Source: a virus. From it: a DNA stretch of 59,478 bases. The stretch lies in IMG/VR virus record IMGVR_UViG_3300045935_000034, positions 1 to 59,478 of that record. One strand, 5' to 3'. This document shows positions 8,140 to 16,000 of this stretch, piece by piece (positions within the stretch are counted from its first letter, which is position 1; every line of letters begins with the position of its first letter). A program made the position numbers and the translations under genes. The notes beneath the pieces were generated by a model. The model saw only the letters and a list, made by a program, of their open reading frames with translations. It did not search any database and was not told where the DNA came from.

Positions 8140-9471
8140 ATGCCAACGCTGGAATCAGTCACGACTGAGATCAAGGACTTTCTCGGCAAGGCTCGCGACA
8201 TCGCGGACAAGGCTGAGACAGAGAACCGCGACTTCACCGACGCCGAGCGCGCCGAGATCACCGATCTCATGAAGAAGGCCGCCACTGGCAAGAAAAGCCT
8301 TGACCAGATCAAGGCCGACGCGGCAACGCGCAACGCCATCACAGACCTGGGCAACTCGATCGGCGAATACGAGCCGACCGCGACCAAGTCGACCAAGTCG
8401 GGCCTGATCGTCAACGACGGGCGCAAGTCCATCGGCGATATGTTCGTCGGCTCGCAGGGTTACACCGGCCTCGTAGCGGGCGCACCCAATGGACAGTTCG
8501 GCGAAAAAATGAGGATCCAGGGTCAGCCGACTGGATTCACGAACCTGCTGCCCGACCTGCACCGCAAGAGCCTGATCACTGGGTCGAACCCTGCGAGCGC
8601 GGGCAACATGGTGTATTCCGACCGACTCGGAATGCTCGGCGGGCTCGGCCCGTTCGAGCGCCCTCTGGTGCTGCGCCAGGTCGTCACCCCGGGCACCACC
8701 ACCAGCGACACGATCGAATACGCCAAGGTCGTCTCTGTCACGAACAACGCCGCTCCGGTCCCGGAAGCGACGACCGATGCAGCAGTCAGCGCGACGAGCC
8801 CGATCGTCACCGCCGCCCAGGCGGGCGTGAAGCCGCAGTCGGGTTTCACCACGGTGCGTCAGACCGCCGTAGTCAAGACGATTGCCCACTGGATCCCGGT
8901 GACTAAGCGGGCGCTCGCCGACGCCGCGCAGGTCAAGACCCTGATTGACAGCTTCCTGCAGTATGGCTTGGAAGAGGAACTGGAAGACCAGATGGTGTCC
9001 GGCGACGGCACCGGGGAGAACTTCACCGGTCTCGCGCACACCTCCGGTATGCAGCTCCAGGCGTGGGACACCGACGCGCTGACCACTTCGCGCAAGGCCA
9101 AGACGCTCGTCCGCTTGGTCGGCCGCTCGGTACCGAACGCGTTCGTCCTCAATCCCTACGATGTCCAGACCATCGACCTGCTCAAAGATGCGATGGCGCG
9201 CTACTACTTCGGCGGCCCGGCCACGTCCGGTGATGTGCAGACCCTCTGGGGCCTGCCGGTTGTCGAGTCACTCGCTGTCCCGATCGGTACCGGCTATGTC
9301 GGCGACTGGACGAAAGCGATCCTCTGGGACCGTCAGCAGGCCGCGGTGACCGTGACCGATTCGCACGAGGACTTCTTTGTGCGCAACCTGGTTGCTGTTC
9401 TCGCCGAGCTGCGCGCAGCGTTCGGCATCATCCAGCCGAATGCGTTCGTCCAGATCGACCTGACCGCATAA
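8140..9471 (+). CDS. Major capsid protein (HK97 fold)
   Basis: 443 aa. The N-terminal 110 residues are charged and helical (a delta-domain scaffold, FLGKARDIADKAETENRDFT), followed by the HK97 core (FERPLVLRQVVTPGTTTSDTIEY, FTTVRQTAVVKTIAHWIPVTKRALAD, VLNPYDVQTIDLLKDAMARYY, C-terminal FVRNLVAVLAELRAAFGIIQP). It forms the icosahedral shell, with the delta domain probably removed by the protease encoded just upstream. GGGGAAA precedes the ATG. Confidence 0.95.
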   Translation: MPTLESVTTEIKDFLGKARDIADKAETENRDFTDAERAEITDLMKKAATGKKSLDQIKADAATRNAITDLGNSIGEYEPTATKSTKSGLIVNDGRKSIGDMFVGSQGYTGLVAGAPNGQFGEKMRIQGQPTGFTNLLPDLHRKSLITGSNPASAGNMVYSDRLGMLGGLGPFERPLVLRQVVTPGTTTSDTIEYAKVVSVTNNAAPVPEATTDAAVSATSPIVTAAQAGVKPQSGFTTVRQTAVVKTIAHWIPVTKRALADAAQVKTLIDSFLQYGLEEELEDQMVSGDGTGENFTGLAHTSGMQLQAWDTDALTTSRKAKTLVRLVGRSVPNAFVLNPYDVQTIDLLKDAMARYYFGGPATSGDVQTLWGLPVVESLAVPIGTGYVGDWTKAILWDRQQAAVTVTDSHEDFFVRNLVAVLAELRAAFGIIQPNAFVQIDLTA

Positions 9472-9507
9472 GCGCTCGACTCCATGGTGATCAGGAGCGG
9501 CGACCGA

Positions 9508-9867
9508 ATGCACGGCCGCCCCGGGCGGTGCCCTGTCTGCCACACGATGAACGCCACGTGTGGCAGCGGGGCACCGCTCGACCTGGCCGCTGTGGACATA
9601 CCCGATCGACGGGAGAGTTTCGTGGGAACACTTGCAACCTATGACGTCGAGCTGCATGGCCAGCGCGCCCGGCTACGTCTCGACGAGCGCGACGCCCGCG
9701 CCCTGGGCGTATATGTCGACGAGGTCGCCCAGTCTGAGCCTCTACGGCTCACTGAAAACGAGCCCGGCGACGAGCAGGCAGAGCAGAAGGCGAGCACGCC
9801 GCCGCCGAACAAATCACGACGCGCCCGCAATAAGGCCGCCTACGATTCGCGCAGCAGCAACGCATGA
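9508..9867 (+). CDS. Small protein with N-terminal CxxC motif between capsid and connector genes
   Basis: 119 aa from the ATG at 9508, chosen because AGGAG (9493-9497) precedes it; an in-frame ATG at 9484 lacks a ribosome site. The N-terminus has CPVCHTMNATCG, a possible zinc site; the middle is GTLATYDVELHGQRARLRLDERDA and the tail is basic (NKSRRARNKAAYDSRSS). Proteins here in actinophages are often head-to-tail accessory or decoration proteins; no family was recognised. Confidence 0.6.
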   Translation: MHGRPGRCPVCHTMNATCGSGAPLDLAAVDIPDRRESFVGTLATYDVELHGQRARLRLDERDARALGVYVDEVAQSEPLRLTENEPGDEQAEQKASTPPPNKSRRARNKAAYDSRSSNA

Positions 9868-10418
9868 GCGCGCTCGCGACGTTCGATGATCTCCGCGTGC
9901 TCTCTCGCGCAGCGTGGTCAGACGACGACGACGAGCGCGCAGCAGCTCTGCTGGGCGTGGCCTCAACAGTGGTACGCGACTACTGCGGCTGGCAGATCAG
10001 CGCTGTGACAGATCAGACCGTGATGCTCGACGGGCCCGGCGGACACCTGCTGTCCCTGCCGTGCATGAACGTCTCGGCTGTCAGCGCAGTACAGGTCATG
10101 ATCGGTGACGGGCTCGTTGCCGTCGTCGACTACATCCCGTCCGTCAGCTCGGGAATGCTGCGGCGGCGGCGCGGCTGGCCCTCAGAGTTCTCGTCGATCG
10201 AGGTCACGTACTCGGGCGGGTATGACCCCGTCCCTGATGTTGTCGTTGCTGTGGTGTGCGCTATCGCAGACCGCGCGCAGACACTCCCCGTAGGCGTGTC
10301 ACAGGAAGCGACGGGGTTGATCAGCCGCACCTATACCGGAACCGACACGGGGCCAGTGTCGCTCAACAAAGCCGAGCGTGACGTACTCGGACCCTACCGG
10401 ATGTCGCGGGAAAGCTGA
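9864..10418 (+). CDS. Head-to-tail adaptor (HK97 gp6-like)
   Basis: 184 aa overlapping the preceding stop (ATGA). The N-terminal helical segment ERAAALLGVASTVVRDYCGW, then a beta-rich middle and the helical VPDVVVAVVCAIADRAQTLPVGVSQEATGLISRTY, are typical of connector proteins that dock beneath the portal. The C-terminal LNKAERDVLGPYR is also a common ending of this family. It acts in head completion. Confidence 0.75.
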   Translation: MSALATFDDLRVLSRAAWSDDDDERAAALLGVASTVVRDYCGWQISAVTDQTVMLDGPGGHLLSLPCMNVSAVSAVQVMIGDGLVAVVDYIPSVSSGMLRRRRGWPSEFSSIEVTYSGGYDPVPDVVVAVVCAIADRAQTLPVGVSQEATGLISRTYTGTDTGPVSLNKAERDVLGPYRMSRES

Positions 10419-10425
10419 GGTCGTC

Positions 10426-10758
10426 GTGATTCCGTTCGGCGTGCAGACGGTGACCTTGATCCGGCGCGTACTCGGCGTACCCGACGCGTACGGCAACGAC
10501 GTGTATCACGATGTGCGGGAAGCGTTGCGCCACTGCCAGGTCCAGCCGAACACCCTCACCAAAGAGGCGCTCAACGGCCGCGACCAGGTAGAAGATCGAA
10601 TGATCCTGCACGCCCCGCCAACCGCGCGATTCGAGTCCGTCGACGCTGTCGACGTCGCCGGGGTTCGCTATGAGGTGCACGGGCAACCGAAACCCTGGCC
10701 CGACTGGTCAGGCGGCGTCCACCATATCGAGGTCGTCCTACAGCGGATCGAGGGCTGA
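10426..10758 (+). CDS. Head-tail stopper / head closure protein
   Basis: 110 aa from a GTG at 10426, preceded by GAGG; the frame extends upstream to 10378 inside the adaptor gene, but that part is not needed. IPFGVQTVTLIRRVLGVPDAYGN, a conserved Cys-free beta barrel, then RFESVDAVDVAGVRYEVHGQP matches stopper-type proteins that seal the DNA channel. Position between adaptor and gp10-like gene agrees. Confidence 0.7.
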   Translation: MIPFGVQTVTLIRRVLGVPDAYGNDVYHDVREALRHCQVQPNTLTKEALNGRDQVEDRMILHAPPTARFESVDAVDVAGVRYEVHGQPKPWPDWSGGVHHIEVVLQRIEG

Positions 10759-10761
10759 GCG

Positions 10762-11133
10762 ATGACAGAGTTCACGCTCGACCCGAATATCGTCGGCGAG
10801 ATTCTGAAGAACAACTCGCAAGTACGCGACGAGTTGGGCAGCATAATCAAAAAAGGGCTCCAGGCTGCGCAGGAAATGGCCCCAGTCGGCGACATCAGCG
10901 AGTCAGCCTATGACGATGGTAGCCGTCACCCGGGCGACTACCGCGACGGTCTTCAGGGCCGGGTGGTCGTGCAGCGGTCCCGCATGATCGGTCAGGTTGT
11001 CTCGACTGATTTCAAGTCGTGGTGGATCGAGTTCGGAACAGTGAACATGAGCAAGCAACGCGTACTCGGCCGCACGATGGACTCACTGACAACTGACGGC
11101 GATACCAGGTCTGTCCTCATGGCGGGTGACTAA
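10762..11133 (+). CDS. HK97 gp10-like neck / tail-completion protein
   Basis: 123 aa. An N-terminal helix (IVGEILKNNSQVRDELGSIIKKGLQAAQEMAPVG), then a DGSRHPGDYRDGL region and a beta-hairpin VSTDFKSWWIEFGTVNMSKQRVLGRTMDSL. The WIEFGT element is characteristic of the gp10 family, which connects neck and tail. The stop overlaps the start of the next gene. Confidence 0.75.
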   Translation: MTEFTLDPNIVGEILKNNSQVRDELGSIIKKGLQAAQEMAPVGDISESAYDDGSRHPGDYRDGLQGRVVVQRSRMIGQVVSTDFKSWWIEFGTVNMSKQRVLGRTMDSLTTDGDTRSVLMAGD

Positions 11134-11528
11134 TGCCTGCGCCACTGCTGCGATTCGCTGACGTCGAAGCCGCACTAGTCGGGGCGCTGGGCAATGTGAG
11201 CGGCGTGCGACGCGTCGTCACGCTGCTGCCCGCAGCGCTCGTCGGCGTACTCCCTTTGCTGAGGGTGCAACGGTTCGGCGGCCACGACAACCGAGTAACC
11301 GACACCGCGAACGTCGACATTGAGACCCTGGCCGGCACGTACGGTCAGGCAAGCGCGCTCGCGAACCTCGTGCATACGACAGTGCTCGCGCTCGCTCACA
11401 CACCGTTACAGGGAACCATGTTCGACACAGTCGAGACTATCTCGCATCCGATATGGGTCGACTATGAGAACCCGAATGTGTCGCGTTTTGTTGCGACATA
11501 CGAGATAGCGGCCCGCGTGCTCGCCTGA
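11133..11528 (+). CDS. Tail terminator protein
   Basis: 131 aa, a small alpha/beta protein (FADVEAALVGALGNV, LPLLRVQRFGGHDNRVTDTANVDIETLAG, ASALANLVHTTVLALAHT, IWVDYENPNVSRFVATYEIAARVL). The order and the C-terminal F-V-A-T-Y-E-I strand fit the tail terminators that cap the tail tube before the head attaches. The 10-mer TGGCCGGCAC occurs inside at 11329. Confidence 0.7.
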   Translation: MPAPLLRFADVEAALVGALGNVSGVRRVVTLLPAALVGVLPLLRVQRFGGHDNRVTDTANVDIETLAGTYGQASALANLVHTTVLALAHTPLQGTMFDTVETISHPIWVDYENPNVSRFVATYEIAARVLA

Positions 11529-11618
11529 CGCTTGCCGATTCACACCCTAAACGCAGACCCGCCACCGGCCCCGCCTGCGGGGATTTCCGTTATCCGCTAT
11601 CACTGAGGAGACCCCGCG
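11529..11618. other. Short intergenic leader of the tail-tube gene
   Basis: Contains a small GC hairpin (CCCCG 11569-11573 and CGGGG 11578-11582) followed by ATTT, a weak terminator or processing site, then the strong ribosome site GAGGAGA before the tail-tube ATG. Such leaders may set the high level of tube protein relative to connectors. Confidence 0.4.
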
Positions 11619-12281
11619 ATGGCAAGCGCCACATGGGATACGTTGTTCGACGGCCGTACTGACCTCATTCGGAAGATGCTTTTCGGTTCGGTCCTGATCA
11701 AGGATTACGACCCGGCTGTATCGCTCGCGACGTTCTCCCCGTTCGACTCCACCACCGGTGGCCTGTCGAGCACGCTCGTCTCAGGCCACGGCCTGGCTGA
11801 CATGGGCTACCTGGACGAGAACGGCGTGAAGTTCGCGCCGACTACTGCGACGGCCGACACGCTCGCGTGGCAGTCACGCCTTCCGCTGCGGACCGACTTC
11901 ACCTCGTCGACCGAGAAGGCCAGCGCGGTCTTCCTCCAGTCGAGCCCTGTCGTGGAAGCTGTGTTCCACAACAAGGTCATTCCGCTGACGGACACTCTCG
12001 GGCAAGAAGCCTATGAGATCACCGACGATCTGACCCCGGCCATCATCTACCGGTCGGTGTTGTTCCTCGGCGTCGACGGCTCCGGCGCGGATGTGCAGTA
12101 CGCCTGGAAGCTTTACCCGAAAGCTCTCATGACCAAGCCGTCCGAACAGGACTGGCAGGCGAAAAAGGAAGTTCAGTACGGAATGGAATTCACTCCGTAT
12201 CCGGACCCCGTCGCCGGGTTCGCAGTCACTCGTGGCCGTGAAGGCCCAGGATGGCGTTCGCTGGCCCCGGTCACCCCATAA
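11619..12281 (+). CDS. Major tail (tube) protein
   Basis: 220 aa. TWDTLFDGRTDLIRKMLFGSVLIKDY, then a beta-sandwich region with WQSRLPLRTDFTSSTEKASAVFLQ and YAWKLYPKALMTKPSEQDWQAKKEVQYGMEFTPYPDPVAG, typical of actinophage tail-tube subunits. It polymerises around the tape measure. Very good ribosome site; next to the pseudoknot at 12293-12360 and the chaperone genes. Confidence 0.85.
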   Translation: MASATWDTLFDGRTDLIRKMLFGSVLIKDYDPAVSLATFSPFDSTTGGLSSTLVSGHGLADMGYLDENGVKFAPTTATADTLAWQSRLPLRTDFTSSTEKASAVFLQSSPVVEAVFHNKVIPLTDTLGQEAYEITDDLTPAIIYRSVLFLGVDGSGADVQYAWKLYPKALMTKPSEQDWQAKKEVQYGMEFTPYPDPVAGFAVTRGREGPGWRSLAPVTP

Positions 12282-12292
12282 GGCCCGGGTGG

Positions 12293-12360
12293 GGGCGCGT
12301 ATCCCACGGCGGGTCTGTACGCGCCCCTGCTCGGCTACACATCTTTGCCAGACCCGCCGA
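12293..12360 (+). promoter_or_regulatory. H-type RNA pseudoknot in the leader of the tail-assembly chaperone gene
   Basis: Stem 1: GGGGCGCGTA (12293-12302) with TACGCGCCCC (12319-12328), 10 perfect pairs. Stem 2: GGCGGGTCTG (12309-12318) with CAGACCCGCC (12350-12359), 10 perfect pairs plus C12308-G12360. Stem 2's 5' strand is in the loop of stem 1 and directly abuts its 3' strand, so the stems could stack coaxially, with connecting loops of 5-6 and 21 nt. It ends 30 nt before the chaperone ATG and starts 11 nt after the tube stop. It could stall, process or protect mRNA, or tune the tube/chaperone ratio. Confidence 0.75.
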
Positions 12361-12390
12361 AGATCCGCCGACGATAAGGAAAGACTTCCC

Positions 12391-12741
12391 ATGTCAGACA
12401 TTGACCTTGACGCCATTCTCGCGCAGCGAGCCGAAGCGACCGGCGAGGTAGATACCGTGCCGTTCGCCTTCGCCGGGGAAACCTGGCGCATCAAGCATCC
12501 GTTGCTCGCTGACGACGAATGGAAGGACGAACTCGAAGACGTCGACAACGCCGACGGCATCGGCATCGCGCAGCACTATATGGGCGAGGAACAGTACGCC
12601 CGTTTCGTCGCAGCCGGAGGCAGGTCCGGTTTCGTCGTGCTGATCATCCGCGAAGTCGGCAAGGAGATGACCGACCTGACCGGGGATGACAAGCGCCCTA
12701 CACGATCCTCGACATCCTCGCGCAAGCGCCGGAAGCGGTAG
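12391..12741 (+). CDS. Tail assembly chaperone (G-like, in-frame product)
   Basis: 116 aa. Acidic protein with VDTVPFAFAGETWRIKHPLL and a central ADGIGIAQHYMGEEQYARFVAAGGRSGFVVLIIREV, typical of the first of the two tail-assembly chaperones of siphoviruses; it binds the tape measure while the tube polymerises. AAGGAAAG precedes the ATG. The basic tail after residue 100 (DDKRPTRSSTSSRKRRKR) is where ribosomes probably shift to make the longer product. Confidence 0.8.
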   Translation: MSDIDLDAILAQRAEATGEVDTVPFAFAGETWRIKHPLLADDEWKDELEDVDNADGIGIAQHYMGEEQYARFVAAGGRSGFVVLIIREVGKEMTDLTGDDKRPTRSSTSSRKRRKR

Positions 12742-13085
12742 AGGCTGACCTCGCGCGGTACTACCCGCGCGGGGCTGACCAGCTCGCCGCGTACTGGCGG
12801 GGCGAGATGTCCTTGCGCCGCTTGCGGGTTCTGGTGCAGCACCTACCGGCTGACTCGGCGAGCGCCTGCATGTTGCGCGGGAACTCGTGGACAGACAAGG
12901 AATACTTGCTAGCCCTGCTGGTCGATCATCTGGCCCTGTCTCGATACGAATTCGCGAAGGCCAACGGCGGGTCACCCGACGAGCCGCAGCCCGTACACCG
13001 CCCCGGCGACGAGGCACCCGAGGACAGGCGCGAACTGTTGCGCGCTGCCCACGATTCCGTGATGGCTCAAATCAAAGGGGCGTGA
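12690..13085 (+). CDS. Tail assembly chaperone extension (T-like), reached by -1 frameshift
   Basis: This frame continues the chaperone in the -1 register: YTILDILAQAPEAVEADLAR, then YYPRGADQLAAYWRGEMSLRRLRVLVQ, ending AAHDSVMAQIKGA. That is the usual content of the G-T extension, and it has no start codon until 12807. A TGA in this frame at 12687-12689 means the shift must occur at or after 12690. The likeliest spot is around CGCCCTAC (12694-12701), where the Pro-tRNA could slip from CCT to CCC; it is not a textbook heptamer. Product: residues 1 to about 103 of the G protein plus about 130 residues. Confidence 0.75.
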   Translation, partial: QAPYTILDILAQAPEAVEADLARYYPRGADQLAAYWRGEMSLRRLRVLVQHLPADSASACMLRGNSWTDKEYLLALLVDHLALSRYEFAKANGGSPDEPQPVHRPGDEAPEDRRELLRAAHDSVMAQIKGA

Positions 13086-13091
13086 TCCGCG

Positions 13092-16000
13092 GTGGCCTCA
13101 GTCGGCGTGCTGACACTCGACATCATGCCGAGTGTTAAGGATTTCAGCGGCGATATCCAGTCGCAGATCATCGGCCCCGCAACTCAGGCGGGAGTGCGCG
13201 CCGGAGAAGGCATCTCCTCCGGCATCCTCAGGGGTGCCACAGAAGGCTCAACCGGCGCGGGTCGCGCTATCACTTCGTCGATTACCGAGTCGGGCACACG
13301 GGCCGGTTCCGAAGCTGGGAAGGTTCTTCAGACTCAGCTCGGCGCGGCAGGTGCCCGTGCTGGTCGTGAAGCCGGTACGGGTATCACTGAAGGCGTGGTG
13401 TCGGCCACGTCCCGCGCGGGCAGCGACGCTGGGCGCACACTGTCATCCAGCGTCGCGAGCGGAGGCAGGACCGGCGGGAAAGAAGCTGGGGACGCTATCG
13501 GCAGCGCGGTCGGCGACGGCGCGAAAGAGGGTGGCTCCCGAGCGAAAACCCATCTGGCTGACGGAATCCACGAAGGAGCCAAGCAGGGGACCGCGCGGTC
13601 CAAAGAGTCGATGATGTCCGGGTTCGAGGGAATCGCCAAGGGCATGGCTGCGATGTGGGCAGGCAGCAAGGCGTTCGATTTCTTCAGTGAGTCCGTGCAG
13701 GCTGCGAAGGACTACAACTCGACGAACCGGACCGTTCAAGCGACATTGCAGAATGTCGGCGCTGGCGCAGGGGTCACGACCGAGTCCTTCAAGAAACTTT
13801 CCGAAGCCAACGCCGATCTCTCGGGCGCGGGCGACACCGCACAGCTCAGTATGCAGCAAACGTTGCTGGGCTTCACAAACATCAAGAACTCCGCCTCCGA
13901 CAAAATCTTCGACAAGACCGCGCTCGCGGTCAACGACCTGTCAGCCGGCATGGGAATCGAGCTGCCCCAAGCGGCGACGACCCTCGGCAAGGCGATGGAC
14001 AACCCAGCGCAGGCGGCAACTTCGCTGCGTAAAGCGCACATCGACTTGTCGGCCGCGCAGCAGCAGTCCATTAAGGACATGGTCAAGAACGGTGACACCG
14101 CTGGGGCTCAGAAGGTAATCCTTCAGGCTGTGGAGGACCGGTACAACGGGGTGGCCGCTGCGTCAGCCACGACCGGCGCGCGCAACTCCGTTGCCATGGA
14201 GCGGATGAAGACCGACGTCGGCGAGAAGCTCTTGCCTGCCATGGGCAAGTGGACCAAGTTCATGCAGAGCGAGGTTATCCCGAAACTTACTGCGGTGATT
14301 GGGTTCCTCGGTGATCACGCGACTGAGGTCGGCACGTTGATCGGGGTCCTCGGCGGGCTCTATGTGGCGTACAAAGTGTATACCGCCGGTGTCGCGATCA
14401 TGACCGGTATTCAGACAATCTGCACCACCGTCACGGAACTGCAGGAAAAAGGCTTCGGCAAGCTGAATAGCACAATGAGAGCTAACGTCATCGTGACTAT
14501 TGTGCTGCTGATCGCTGCGCTGATTCTCGCGCTGATCTACGCGTACAATCATTGCGAGACATTCCGGAATATTGTGGACAAAGTCTGGGATGTCATCAAA
14601 AAGGTCGGCGCATTTATTGGCGACATTTTCGTGGCTATCTGGAACGCTCTCGTTGACGCGTTTCATAAAGTTGTTGAGGCGGGAAAGACTGTCGGCGAGA
14701 AGCTGTCCGGCGTCATGCACGTCATCGCGGACGCGGCCTCGTGGATGTGGGACAACGTTCTCAAGCCCGTGTGGGACAAGCTCGTTGCCGCGTTCGATTG
14801 GGTTGTCGGCGCAGCAACCGATTTCGGCAAGGGCGTGGCGAAGGGTTTCAATGTCATCAAAGACGCGGCCGTGTGGTGGTGGGACCACGTACTGCATCCG
14901 ATCTTCGATGCCTACGCTATCGCCGTCGCGGTCCTGATTGCCATCGTGTGGGTCGTGTTCGTCAAGCCGATGATCTGGCTCTTCAAGGATGTACTCGCGC
15001 CGGTATTCGTGTGGCTGTGGGAGCACGTGATCAAGCCCGTTTTCGACAAGATCGGCGACATTTTTAACTGGATCTGGAACGCGATTATTTTCATTGTCGT
15101 CGGCCTGATCAAAAAAGAAATCGAGATCCTGTTCGGCGTATTCAACTTCCTGTGGGAGAACGTCGTAAAGCCGGTGTTCAATAAGATCGGCGACATTTTT
15201 AACTGGATCTGGAACGCGATTATCTTTGTCGTCGTGGGTCTGATTAAGAAAGAAATTCAGATTCTATGCGACATCTTTAACTGGCTCTGGGATAATGTCG
15301 TCAGGCCGGTATTCAGCAAGATCGGCGATATCTTCACCTGGATTCATGACACGATTATCAGGCCAATCGTTGACAAGATAAAAGAATCTATCGACGGCTG
15401 GGGCAAGATTTTCCACTGGTTGTACGACAATGTAATCAAGCCTGTTTTTGACAAGATCGGCGAAGCGGCTAACTGGTTCTGGGACCACGTCATTCACCCG
15501 GTGTTCGACTTCATCAGCGGAAAGGTGCACGACGTCGGTCAAGCCTTCAGCGACATGGGCGACACGATCGGCGGCATCTGGGACGGGCTCAAGAAAATGG
15601 TGCACGACGGCATCCAGGCCGTCGTGAACTTGGTGTGGAACAACGGTTTGCGGCCCGTGGTCAATGCCGTACTGAAGTGGATCCCGGGCATGGACGAGCT
15701 GCCCCGCTTCGATGTCCCGCAGTTCGCGGGCGGCGGCGTGCTGTCCGGATATGCCCCCGGGCGCGACACCGTGCACGCACTGCTCTCGCCCGGCGAGGCA
15801 GTGCTCGTGCCCGAGCTGGTCCGCATGATCGGGCCCGCCGCAATTCTCGCAGCCAACGCCGACGCAGCACGTCACCGTTACCACGGTGGCGGGCTCGTCG
15901 GTCACTTCGCTGACGGCGGGATCGTCAGTGGCGCAACAGGTCCCGCCGCGAACGCATCGGGTGCACCGATGGCCGGCACAGCCGCCGGATCGGCGGCCGA

